This document shows positions 1-6,980 of a DNA stretch of 6,980 nt, in pieces. Numbering within the stretch: the first letter of the stretch is position 1; every line of letters begins with the position of its first letter. This DNA comes from an uncultured Novosphingobium sp. (GTDB lineage Bacteria > Pseudomonadota > Alphaproteobacteria > Sphingomonadales > Sphingomonadaceae), in the NCBI GenBank assembly GCA_937860195.1, contig CALMBN010000002.1, positions 1-6,980 of the forward strand. The letters are read 5' to 3'. A program made the position numbers and the translations under genes. Below the pieces are notes generated by a model. It saw only the letters and a program-made list of their open reading frames with translations, did no database searches and was not told the origin of the DNA.

Positions 1-1631
<1,631 letters not shown>

Positions 1632-2033
1632 ATGAAGAGACAGATCCGCAAGCCGTTCGCGATGTTTGTTTGCACGATGTTGGTGATCGGTGTCGGGCTC
1701 GCGCTCGAAGCGGCGGAGACACTGGCAAGCGAGGGGATTGAGGCCGAAGTGCTCGATTTGCGGACACTGCGTCCGCTCGACCGGGAAGCGGTGCTGGCCT
1801 CGCTCGCCAAAACCAACCGCGTGGTGGTGGTCGAAGAAGGCTGGCCGCAATGCTCGATTGCCTCGGAAATCCAGGCGATCTGCATGGAGGACGGCTTTGA
1901 CGATCTCGACGCGCCGGTCCTCAGGGTCTGCAACGAAGATGTCCCGCTGCCCTATGCTGCCAATCTGGAGAAAGCCGCGCTGGTCAATGCAGCGCGGATC
2001 GTCGCGGCGGTTCGCAAGGTCTGCGGGCGCTAA
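1632..2033 (+). pseudogene. pdhB: Pyruvate dehydrogenase E1 beta subunit, C-terminal fragment with a foreign hydrophobic N-terminus
   Basis: From about residue 19 ([12 protein letters not shown]) to the stop, this 133-residue frame is the C-terminal transketolase domain of a PDH E1-beta subunit. Hallmarks are [43 protein letters not shown] and the near-invariant [13 protein letters not shown] full PdhB is about 330 residues or, with a lipoyl domain, 450-plus. The thiamine-diphosphate and pyrimidine-binding domain is missing. In its place are about 18 residues, MKRQIRKPF followed by AMFVCTMLV, that do not resemble PdhB; joined to VIGVGLAL they look like a signal peptide or membrane anchor. ATG 1632 has GGAGAG about 8 bases upstream. 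The change-over falls near 1680-1690. The fragment cannot be a working E1 beta. In intact loci pdhB lies between pdhA and pdhC, and neither is here. An assembly join is a real alternative. Confidence 0.75.
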
Positions 2034-2064
2034 CTTCGGCATAGCAAAACCTGGCCGAAAGCTG

Positions 2065-2086
2065 CCCGGGTGACACCTCACCGGGG
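2065..2086 (+). terminator. Hairpin after the pdhB fragment (weak terminator candidate)
   Basis: CCC-g-GGTGA, loop CACC, then TCACC-g-GGG: eight pairs interrupted by one G/G mismatch, 31 bases past the stop. A second, weaker pairing (TTCGGC 2035-2040 with GCCGAA 2054-2059) lies between. No T-run follows, so it is at best a Rho-assisted or 3'-stabilising hairpin. Confidence 0.35.
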
Positions 2087-2215
2087 TGCGGTGGTTAATG
2101 TCCTTTTCATGTTACTGTGCAGCAGATTTGCTCATTGATCGAATCTTAACCTCGAACGTAAGACATGCGTTATCCCATAACTGCGTAAAGCGTTGCAGTG
2201 ATCAGCGGCGAATAG

Positions 2216-2250
2216 GCAAAACCCGGCTCAATTTTGGTCGGTTGTTTTGC
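2216..2250. promoter_or_regulatory. Inverted repeat upstream of the CHRD gene (possible operator)
   Basis: GCAAAAC-CCG (2216-2225) pairs with CGG-tt-GTTTTGC (2239-2250): ten base pairs with a two-base bulge around a 13-base loop. Its right arm overlaps the -35-like TTGCTC of the candidate CHRD promoter, which is where a repressor site could sit. A further small palindrome, GTTAT-CCC-ATAAC, lies at 2169-2181. The symmetry is seen in the sequence; the regulatory role is inferred. Confidence 0.35.
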
Positions 2251-2276
2251 TCCGCGGATCGCGATGTATTTATACG
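2247..2276 (+). promoter_or_regulatory. Candidate promoter for the CHRD gene
   Basis: TTGCTC (2247-2252) and TATACG (2271-2276) are 18 bases apart, 37 bases before the CHRD start. Each box matches the sigma-70 consensus at only four of six positions. The rest of the 228-base gap (2087-2313) is relatively AT-rich and contains no gene. Confidence 0.25.
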
Positions 2277-2313
2277 TTGCGTAAGCTAGCCCAGAATCGA
2301 AGGGGAATAAGCC

Positions 2314-2730
2314 ATGAAGAAGTTGTTTGTTACTGCTGCCGCTCTTGCCACATGCTGGGCCGGAGCCGCGCTTGCCGATGCATCGAATACCAACCTGAGC
2401 GCGACGCTTGACGGACCTAGCGTTCTTGATGGCGGCGATAGCGATGGCAGCGGGACGTTCAGCGCCATCATCGACAGGCAATCCAACACCCTGTGCTACT
2501 CGCTCTCGGTTGCGAACATTGGCAACGCCGGCGAAGCCCATATCCACGAAGGTCCAGTGGGCGCCCCAGGCCGCCCGGTGGCACAACTGACGGTTACCAG
2601 CGGCACCTGTGTCTTGGTCGGCCACGCTCTGCTTGATGACATGGCTAGCAACCCAGGTGACTACTACATTGATGTAGTGCACGCCAACACGGGTGCCGAT
2701 GCCGTTCGCGGTCAGATCACCAGCAGCTGA
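2314..2730 (+). CDS. Secreted CHRD-domain protein
   Basis: This 138-residue protein has a clear Sec signal peptide: MKK, a hydrophobic core, and an AxA-type site after ALA at residues 19-21, giving a mature start near D22. The rest is one CHRD domain (the chordin-type beta fold common in bacterial extracytoplasmic proteins). Hallmarks are LDGPS near 32-36 replacing the usual GAQEVP, DGSGT at 44-48, the AHIH core at 75-78 followed by GPVGAPG, and the closing GDYYIDVVHANTG...VRGQI at about 115-135. C61 and C99 could form a disulfide. The domain has no known enzymatic motif and its bacterial role is unknown; export to the periplasm or cell surface is the safest statement. ATG 2314 follows AAGGGGAAT about 8 bases away. 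The gene stands alone, with its own upstream inverted repeat and downstream hairpins. The domain assignment is confident. Confidence 0.88.
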   Translation: MKKLFVTAAALATCWAGAALADASNTNLSATLDGPSVLDGGDSDGSGTFSAIIDRQSNTLCYSLSVANIGNAGEAHIHEGPVGAPGRPVAQLTVTSGTCVLVGHALLDDMASNPGDYYIDVVHANTGADAVRGQITSS

Positions 2731-2740
2731 TGCAGGCAGT

Positions 2741-2774
2741 TCCGATGGCGGGCTAGTAGACCCGTGGCATCGGA
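2741..2774 (+). terminator. Strong hairpin just after the CHRD stop
   Basis: TCCGATG (2741-2747) pairs perfectly with CATCGGA (2768-2774). An inner CGGG/CCCG stem (2749-2752 with 2761-2764) closes an 8-base loop, CTAGTAGA. It starts 11 bases after the stop codon. No T-run follows, so it may protect the mRNA 3' end, or act together with the next hairpin. Confidence 0.5.
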
Positions 2775-2801
2775 CCGCTTGAAGACGATAACGCTTCACG
2801 G

Positions 2802-2847
2802 GCGGGAGGTTCGGGCGATCAGCCCCGACTTCCCGCTCGTTGCTTTT
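2802..2847 (+). terminator. Probable terminator of the CHRD transcript
   Basis: GCGGGAGGTTCGGG (2802-2815) pairs with CCCCGACTTCCCGC (2823-2836), a 14-position stem with two G-T wobbles and one mismatch and a 7-base loop. It is followed by TCGTTGCTTTT, which ends in a short T-run. This is the better terminator candidate of the two tandem hairpins after the CHRD gene. Confidence 0.5.
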
Positions 2848-3135
2848 GGTCCGAAACAGGATATCCCTCCGCCTCGATCACTTGAGCGCGCAGTTGCATC
2901 GGCAATCTGACATTGAAGGACCGGGGGCGACGGCCAGGGTGCTGCCCCGGTACGGGGCGACAGGCATAGACAATGAGCCTCCCTGGTGAGGATTTCATCT
3001 GGACCCTGCTTTGCACATCAGGTCCGGATTGCCGGAGTTCAAGGCAGCCGGAAAAGCTGATCCGTAGAGCGATTTTGGGGTCTACTGTCCTGCGATCCCT
3101 GCCGCAAATGCAGGCTGCCTGGGGGGCTGCCCCAA
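2848..3135. other. Intergenic region between the CHRD terminator and tadE, with no supported gene
   Basis: This stretch, reached by both the CHRD gene and the pilus operon from their 3' sides, has no frame I recognise. One minus-strand frame (3016 to 2819, 65 codons) has a moderately protein-like end (RSFNVRLPMQLRAQVIEAE) but no clear ribosome site and no family match by eye, and it overlaps the terminator. The main structured part is the hairpin cluster at 3098-3133, next to the tadE stop. Confidence 0.45.
3098..3133 (-). terminator. Cluster of short hairpins behind the tad operon (weak terminator candidate)
   Basis: Three short perfect stems lie side by side directly after the tadE stop on the minus strand: CCTGC/GCAGG (3098-3114), CAGG-CTG-CCTG (3111-3121) and GGGG-CTG-CCCC (3123-3133). 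The first two share bases and so are alternatives. The last two share the sequence GGCTGCC as a direct repeat. No T-run follows in the direction of the operon, so intrinsic termination is doubtful. Confidence 0.3.
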
Positions 3136-3522
3136 TCAGGTTGGAAAGCAGGATGAGGCCGTCAGCACGGGTGAGAAGGCGGCAAGTCCGGGTATATTCC
3201 CGGAAAAGTTGTAAGTCGCAGTCACCTGTTTGCCGCAGCTGAGCGATTCATACGCAAAGTTGCTCGTTGTCACATCGGTGCCTGCCGCCGCAGCAACCGC
3301 AACGGCCTGGATACCGCCTGTCGAACCGCAATTGATTGAATCGATCGCTGCACATCTGGCTGCGGCTTCAACTGCAAATTGCAGCGAATTCTGGATCCAC
3401 ATCCCTCTGCCGATCTCCATGATCCCGAATCCGAACAGGAAGACAATCGGCAACGCAAACGCGGCTTCAACGATGACCGAACCGCGGGTCTCACGCAGCA
3501 GCCGGCCGAAAGCTTTTGGCAT
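3136..3522 (-). CDS. TadE-like pseudopilin
   Basis: This 128-residue protein has the TadE-like layout. A short basic N-terminus (MPKAFGRLLRETR) is followed by GSVIVE and a hydrophobic helix (about 17-38) ending GIMEIGRGMW, then a small extracytoplasmic domain of about 85 residues with four cysteines (C57, C65, C96, C125). Glycine 14 followed by SVIVE puts a glutamate at +5, as expected for TadV-type prepilin peptidase cleavage of TadE/TadF pseudopilins. In Flp/Tad pilus systems these minor pseudopilins support pilus assembly or stability at the inner membrane. It starts one base after the stop of the preceding gene (TGA-C-ATG), with AAGGA about 9 bases upstream, so it is translationally linked to that gene. 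It is the last gene of the operon. tadE or tadF is possible; I leave the symbol open. Confidence 0.82.
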   Translation of the reverse strand: MPKAFGRLLRETRGSVIVEAAFALPIVFLFGFGIMEIGRGMWIQNSLQFAVEAAARCAAIDSINCGSTGGIQAVAVAAAAGTDVTTSNFAYESLSCGKQVTATYNFSGNIPGLAAFSPVLTASSCFPT

Positions 3523-3523
3523 G

Positions 3524-4015
3524 TCAGGAGATCCTTACTTTGACCGAGGCATTGATGGGATAGCTCGCGGGCAAGGTCGGCCACGGCACCAGAAAGGTAT
3601 AGGTGCCGCTGGCGCTGACCGTCACGTATTGGCCTGCGGTTCCCCCGATCGTGCAGGTCGTCGTGGCATCGGCCGCACTCACGACTCCGGTTGTCGCGTT
3701 TGCACAGCCATACCAGGCCGCCGGTGCAGGACTGGCGGCAACCGAGGACAGATAGCTTGAAGATCGCCCACGGGAAGTGACTGCGCTGGCGATTGTCGTG
3801 CTGTTGTAGCCATGCGCCACGGCATAGGCCGCACCATCGCGCGCGGCGCTTTCCACCGTCAGCTTCGAGGTCATCAGCAACGCATAGTCGATGGTGCCGA
3901 CTGTCATCAGTGCAAGTGTGGGAGCGATCAGCGCCAATTCGACCATGGCCGCTCCTGAACGGTCGTTGCGCAGCCTCAAGAACACGGATTTCATCTTGCC
4001 AAGCATCCCGGTCAC
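3524..4015 (-). CDS. TadE-like pseudopilin, second copy
   Basis: This 163-residue protein has a basic start, then SGAAMVELALIAP and a hydrophobic helix (about 24-48), then a Ser/Thr/Ala-rich extracytoplasmic domain with two cysteines. Glycine 21 followed by AAMVE again places glutamate at +5, fitting prepilin-peptidase processing. It shares the TadE-like N-terminus with its downstream neighbour, but the C-terminal domains are unlike each other, as for TadE/TadF pairs. The GTG at 4015 overlaps the upstream stop by four bases (GTGA). However, ATG 4006 has GGAG 8 bases upstream, so the true start may be three codons later. Both choices keep tight coupling to the tadG-like gene. It should act with its neighbours at the inner membrane in a Flp/Tad-type pilus. 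Confidence 0.8.
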   Translation of the reverse strand: MTGMLGKMKSVFLRLRNDRSGAAMVELALIAPTLALMTVGTIDYALLMTSKLTVESAARDGAAYAVAHGYNSTTIASAVTSRGRSSSYLSSVAASPAPAAWYGCANATTGVVSAADATTTCTIGGTAGQYVTVSASGTYTFLVPWPTLPASYPINASVKVRIS

Positions 4016-5427
4016 TCCACCATCGACGAGTTTGTCGTCGTTGTTGTTCCTGGGGTCACGGTCACCTTGTCACCGATCGATTTGACCCCTGTACCATCGC
4101 AGCTCGCGCTCATGTTGCCATTGTTGTTGATCGTCACTTTGGCTGAAATGACCTTGGTGCACTTGGTGTTGTCAAACGTGGAATTGTTGTTGAAAGCGAG
4201 CTTCTGTTTGGGAGCATAAAGCACGCCCTGGATGTGCAGGTAGGCGTTGTTTGCGAAAGCGTGCTGGCGGTAGGTCGTGCTGCTGAAATGCATCGCGACA
4301 CCCGCATAGGTCCCGGTCGTTGGCGCGGTGATGTTGATGTTCGCAACATTGCCGATGCCTTCATCCGGGTGCTGGCAGGTGTTGTTCGTATCGCCGAGGC
4401 AGTAGTTGCCGACGATAACGATGGTTACGCCTGCGGTCGCGTTGAGCGTTGCGCCGGTCCCGACATTGAAAATCGATTCGACGTAATAAGTGCCCGCGGT
4501 CATGACCAGCGTCTTGCCCGAACCAGTGAAGTTGATGCCCCCGCAATAGCGACCCGGCCCGATTGTGCGGGATGCGGTCGTCAGCGATCTGATCGCAGTG
4601 CTCGTTACGCACGATCCCATTGTTGCAGCAGTGGGTGTCGAAAGGCTGGCATAGGGATCGGCGATGGCCGTCTGGCGAGTCTTGTTGATGCCGGTCATGG
4701 TTCCGTTATTGAACAGCCCGCCGACCGTGAAGGTGTCGCCCCTCACGGTGCAATTGTTATAGCATCCAAGCGCAGAATTGCTGTTCGAATTGGTATAGAT
4801 TTCGCAGTTTACGTTCGATGAGCTGCCGTTGTTGGTAATTTCGGTGGCATAGGAAGCAGTCGTGTCCAGCGTCAGGACACAGCCCTTGCCGGGCTGGGTT
4901 TCGGTCGTTGGCGGTGTTGTTACGGTCGATCCCGAAAGCGCGACCGACCGCACAGCGACGGACGGTGCGCTGCTCATGAAGATTCCGGAGAAATAGAGTG
5001 ACTGCGCATTGGTAGCGGTCACTTCCCATGCTCTGGTGTTGGTCATGTAGTTACCCGAACTGGCCGGATTCGACACGGTGATCGACAGGCCCGAGGTTCC
5101 ATCGACAAAGCCATGTTCGGCCATCACCGCTTTCGCCTGGGTTTGCGAAGCCGCTACTGAGGCACCCTTGCTGTAAGCGATTGCAGCGGAAAAGGCGGCC
5201 TGATCCGCAGCACCCTGAAGGTTGCGCTTGTTGACCTGCCAAACCCCGACATCGAGCGCCAGGCCGCTGAAACCGATCAGCAGCGGCATCATCATCGCCA
5301 TGGTTGCAAGCGTGACCCCGCTCTTGTCGGCAATCAGACGAGCCAATCCGGCAACCATCCGCCGCACTGTCAGAGCGCGCGCGTTCGGTGTCCGAAACCT
5401 CGCATCTGTTCGATAGTCACTCATCAT
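4012..5427 (-). CDS. TadG-like pilus assembly protein with a large Cys-rich extracellular domain
   Basis: This 471-residue protein is the first gene of the operon. After about 35 basic residues comes the putative Flp pilus-assembly N-terminal domain (KSGVTLATMAMMMPLL, then GLALDVGVWQVNKRNLQGAADQAA, about 35-85), whose helix anchors the protein. Unlike the TadE-like proteins it lacks the G-x4-E cleavage pattern and is probably not processed. The rest is rich in Asn, Thr and Ser. Repeated short beta-strand-like segments include PGRYCGGINF, AGTYYVE, GVTIVIVGN, and GVAMHFS to GVLYAPKQKL, resembling the beta-helix-like C-terminus of other alphaproteobacterial TadG-related proteins. Ten cysteines, all after residue 180, could form five disulfides outside the cytoplasm. 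Two adjacent ATGs (5427, 5424) follow AAAGGA, and the second has the better spacing. The stop overlaps the next gene. TadG proteins are thought to link the pilus machine to the envelope; that role is inferred here. Confidence 0.82.
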   Translation of the reverse strand: MMSDYRTDARFRTPNARALTVRRMVAGLARLIADKSGVTLATMAMMMPLLIGFSGLALDVGVWQVNKRNLQGAADQAAFSAAIAYSKGASVAASQTQAKAVMAEHGFVDGTSGLSITVSNPASSGNYMTNTRAWEVTATNAQSLYFSGIFMSSAPSVAVRSVALSGSTVTTPPTTETQPGKGCVLTLDTTASYATEITNNGSSSNVNCEIYTNSNSNSALGCYNNCTVRGDTFTVGGLFNNGTMTGINKTRQTAIADPYASLSTPTAATMGSCVTSTAIRSLTTASRTIGPGRYCGGINFTGSGKTLVMTAGTYYVESIFNVGTGATLNATAGVTIVIVGNYCLGDTNNTCQHPDEGIGNVANINITAPTTGTYAGVAMHFSSTTYRQHAFANNAYLHIQGVLYAPKQKLAFNNNSTFDNTKCTKVISAKVTINNNGNMSASCDGTGVKSIGDKVTVTPGTTTTTNSSMVE

Positions 5428-5581
5428 AGGTCCTTTGATTGGGGCCGTTCCGTCGACGCAATAGCACCCTGATAGTGAGCCGAATTTCTATGATTGCGGT
5501 TAAATTTGGCTTAATCGGAAAAAATGAGTGAACTCGCTTCGAGAGTTTCGGTTCGAAGCCGGGTTGGCTAGAGACGGAGCG
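5428..5581. promoter_or_regulatory. Divergent regulatory region between the tad operon and the synthase-like gene
   Basis: About 150 bases separate two divergent operons and must hold both promoters. The part from 5478 to 5526 is clearly AT-rich against the surroundings and contains an imperfect dyad (GATTGCGGT with GGCTTAATC, 5492-5517). I cannot name confident -35/-10 boxes on either strand. Confidence 0.45.
5524..5571 (+). CDS. Possible 15-codon leader ORF
   Basis: ATG 5524, behind a GGAAAA run, opens a 15-codon frame (MSELASRVSVRSRVG) ending in TAG, 10 bases before the start chosen for the next gene. It lies in a different frame from the gene. It could be a translated leader that delivers ribosomes to a gene with a poor ribosome site, or chance. 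There is no run of one amino acid that would suggest attenuation. Confidence 0.2.
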   Translation: MSELASRVSVRSRVG

Positions 5582-6232
5582 ATGGAACTTACCGACCTGC
5601 TTGCCGAGCTACCGATCGAGCGGCGATTGGCGCTTTCCTATGCGCCCAAATCGGCGCGCGGGCCGATCGCAGCTCTGTTTGTGCTCGATGGCCGGTTGGC
5701 CCGGATAGTCAGCCAGGGACGTGAACCAATGCTGGTTCAGATGAAGCTGGCGTGGTGGCGGGACCGGTTGGGCGAACCGCCCGAAGCGAGCGATCGGGGC
5801 GATCCCTTGCTCAAGCTCTTCGCTGATTGGGGGGCTGCGCGACAGCAATTGGTGGCGCTGGTCGATGGCTGGGAGGCCCTGCTGAGCGAACCGCCTTTGC
5901 CTGACACCGCGATTGCGGCCTATGCAGGCGGACGAGCGAAAGCGTGCGGGGCACTGGCGCAGCGACTTGGGGCAGAGCCCGCCGAAGCCGAACGGGCGGG
6001 CCGCAATTGGGCTTTGGCCGAGCTGGCTGGCCGGATCGGCAATCCTGATGAAGCGTCACGTGTGCGCGACTGGGCTGGGCAAGCCGATTGGTCACGGCCC
6101 AAGTTGACGCGCGCCTTGCGGCCCCTGCTGGTCCTGCACGCGTTAGCCGCCCAACGAAAAGGGCGGGGTCCGTTGCTGTCTGGGCCAAGCGACTTTTTGT
6201 GCGCGCTAAGGGTTGGCTTGTTTGGCAGGTAA
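5582..6232 (+). CDS. Short squalene/phytoene-synthase-family protein, probably non-catalytic
   Basis: This 216-residue protein opens with PIERRLALSYAP (11-22), GPIAALFVLDGRLARI (27-42) and QMKLAWWRDRLGE (53-65), the N-terminal pattern of the squalene/phytoene synthase (trans-isoprenyl diphosphate synthase) family. YAGGRAKACGALAQ (114-127) matches the mid-family helix, and NWALAELAG (142-150) the following one. Family enzymes have about 270-300 residues and two aspartate-rich DxxxD sites that bind Mg-diphosphate; I see neither, so head-to-head prenyl condensation is unlikely. Many alphaproteobacteria carry such short paralogues, and the related mitochondrial NDUFAF6 is a complex I assembly factor; a similar role here is speculation. 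ATG 5582 was chosen because the family similarity begins there; GGAG is only two bases away. An in-frame GTG at 5528 would add 18 unrelated residues. The EF-hand gene follows after 34 bases, probably in the same transcript. Confidence 0.75.
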   Translation: MELTDLLAELPIERRLALSYAPKSARGPIAALFVLDGRLARIVSQGREPMLVQMKLAWWRDRLGEPPEASDRGDPLLKLFADWGAARQQLVALVDGWEALLSEPPLPDTAIAAYAGGRAKACGALAQRLGAEPAEAERAGRNWALAELAGRIGNPDEASRVRDWAGQADWSRPKLTRALRPLLVLHALAAQRKGRGPLLSGPSDFLCALRVGLFGR

Positions 6233-6266
6233 GCTATCTTCGCATGATTACTTGAAGGGTCGGGCG

Positions 6267-6743
6267 ATGAATCGGATGGTGCTGGGTGCTGTTTCAGCGT
6301 TGTTGTTAACCGGGGCAGGTTTGTTCTGGTGGCAAGGGCAGGCGGCGACCGAGGCCAATGCCCCGCCGCCGCCGCCAATCACCGCAGAGGCTTCGGCAAC
6401 AGACGGCGATCTGGAAGATATTCCGGATGAAGACGGCGAAGGAATGCTCGGCGCTGGTTTGCCTGCCGGGGTCAACGAAGCCAGCCGCGAGCAAAAGCGC
6501 TTCAACCGGCTCGATCGCAATCGCGACAGCACGATCAGCCGGACCGAAGCGCTCCAGCCGCGGATCGCCGCATTTCGCAAGCTCGACAGGGATGGCAACA
6601 ACTTGCTGAGTTTTGAGGAATGGGCGGTGGTCACCAGCAACCGCTTCAAGAAAGCTGACGCGAACGGCGATAACACTCTCAACCGCGCCGAGTTTGCGAC
6701 AACCAAACCCAAAGCGAGCAAGAAACCGGGCTGCAAGTGCTGA
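6267..6743 (+). CDS. Membrane-anchored or exported EF-hand protein
   Basis: This 158-residue protein has a hydrophobic N-terminal segment (about 4-21, ending FWWQGQA) acting as signal anchor or signal peptide. A Pro/Ala- and acid-rich linker follows (30-60), then three EF-hand calcium-binding loops with 12-residue spacing: D83-E94 (DRNRDSTISRTE), D107-E118 (DRDGNNLLSFEE) and D131-E142 (DANGDNTLNRAE). Positions 1, 3, 5, 9 and 12 carry Asp, Asn, Ser or Glu as expected, so Ca2+ binding outside the cytoplasm is likely. The protein ends in a lysine-rich tail with a CxC pair (GCKC). ATG 6267 has GAAGGG about 8 bases upstream; an in-frame GTG at 6213 would overlap the previous gene and break the signal-like start. 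The gene converges on trmFO with 6 bases between stops. Its partner or target is unknown. Confidence 0.85.
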   Translation: MNRMVLGAVSALLLTGAGLFWWQGQAATEANAPPPPPITAEASATDGDLEDIPDEDGEGMLGAGLPAGVNEASREQKRFNRLDRNRDSTISRTEALQPRIAAFRKLDRDGNNLLSFEEWAVVTSNRFKKADANGDNTLNRAEFATTKPKASKKPGCKC

Positions 6744-6749
6744 AGTCGG

Positions 6750-6980
6750 TCAGGCTCGTGCTGTCAGCCAGACCGCCATGTCCGCCTTGGCCCGTTCGGT
6801 ATAGGCGAGCTTGCGCTGCTTTTTTCGAACAGATTCTTCCGGCGGCGGGAACAGGCCAAAATTGACGTTCATCGGCTGATAGCTTTCAGCCTCGGCATCG
6901 CCGGTGATGTGCGAAAGCAGCGCGCCGAGCGCGGTGGTGCGCGCATTGCCCTGGCCCCAGCCCTCAGCCCCTATGTAGAG
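6750..6980 (-). CDS. trmFO: Methylenetetrahydrofolate--tRNA-(uracil-5-)-methyltransferase TrmFO, C-terminal part
   Basis: The minus strand is open from the window edge to TGA at 6752-6750, giving 76 residues. They begin [12 protein letters not shown], then [14 protein letters not shown] and the conserved [14 protein letters not shown], followed by a basic helix ([18 protein letters not shown]) and the end WLTARA. This is the C-terminal end of TrmFO, the FAD- and folate-dependent enzyme that makes ribothymidine at position 54 in the T-loop of tRNA. The full protein is about 450 residues, so roughly five-sixths, including the FAD-binding domain, lies outside the window. The gene is convergent with the EF-hand gene, and no terminator separates them, so their transcripts may overlap. 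Confidence 0.9.
   Translation of the reverse strand, partial: LYIGAEGWGQGNARTTALGALLSHITGDAEAESYQPMNVNFGLFPPPEESVRKKQRKLAYTERAKADMAVWLTARA

Noticed and set aside
2170..2799. A 209-codon minus-strand frame covering the CHRD gene
   Set aside because: The plus strand encodes a textbook signal peptide and CHRD domain here, and the minus frame has no domain or ribosome site.
2819..3016. A 65-codon minus-strand frame
   Set aside because: It has some protein-like composition but no ribosome site or family match, and it overlaps the CHRD terminator stem. It is mentioned in the intergenic entry only.
2973..3242. Plus-strand frame between the CHRD gene and tadE
   Set aside because: It has an Arg/Ser-rich product with no recognisable motif, and it overlaps the end of tadE on the other strand.
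4234..4821. A 195-codon plus-strand frame
   Set aside because: It is antisense to the TadG-like gene, whose signature N-terminal domain and operon structure decide the strand.
5528..5581. GTG start for the synthase-like gene
   Set aside because: It adds 18 residues unlike the family; similarity begins at ATG 5582. It cannot be excluded.
6213..6266. GTG start for the EF-hand gene
   Set aside because: It would overlap the previous gene and bury the signal-like N-terminus. ATG 6267 has a proper ribosome site.

Overview
The window is most plausibly alphaproteobacterial, close to Sphingomonadales/Erythrobacteraceae, from about position 1690 rightward. The basis is its gene content: a C-terminal trmFO, a short squalene/phytoene-synthase-like protein, an EF-hand protein, TadE/TadG pseudopilins, and a pyruvate dehydrogenase E1-beta tail whose residues read like sphingomonad PdhB. 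This is family recognition by eye; no search was run. The left quarter (1 to about 1690) is richer in G+C and looks like a mosaic of gene pieces that may come from another replicon or another organism.

Left region (1-1690). One long minus-strand frame is open from an ATG at 1374, behind a strong GGAGGAG ribosome site, to the window edge. It is a three-part in-frame chimera: a one-helix membrane protein with an acidic, Ala-rich tail; about 37 residues resembling the zinc-finger region of an IS66 TnpC transposase; and the middle of the NAD-dependent DNA ligase LigA, entered at its GEDVTEN motif and so lacking the N-terminal Ia domain and the catalytic KxDG lysine. About 260 bases away on the plus strand, the C-terminal third of pdhB is fused in frame to a short hydrophobic N-terminus. 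Two decapitated housekeeping genes, each with a foreign in-frame head, within 2 kb point either to repeated microhomology recombination or to an assembly or amplification chimera.

Middle region (2034-5427). A secreted CHRD-domain protein stands alone on the plus strand, with an inverted repeat at its candidate promoter and two hairpins after its stop. About 400 bases with no convincing gene follow. Next comes a tight minus-strand operon, tadG-like then two tadE-like pseudopilin genes, whose products should be membrane-anchored parts of, or accessories to, a Flp/Tad-type pilus. No secretion ATPase, prepilin peptidase or secretin gene is in view.

Right region (5428-6980). A divergent intergenic region separates the pilus operon from a plus-strand pair: a catalytically degenerate squalene/phytoene-synthase-family protein and a membrane-anchored EF-hand protein, 34 bases apart and probably co-transcribed. 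They converge on the 3' end of trmFO (tRNA m5U54 methylation), which ends 6 bases from the EF-hand stop. This part reads as ordinary chromosome. I see no RNA gene, CRISPR array, origin or complete insertion sequence. I did not find a convincing new biological system; the chimeric left end is the most notable feature.
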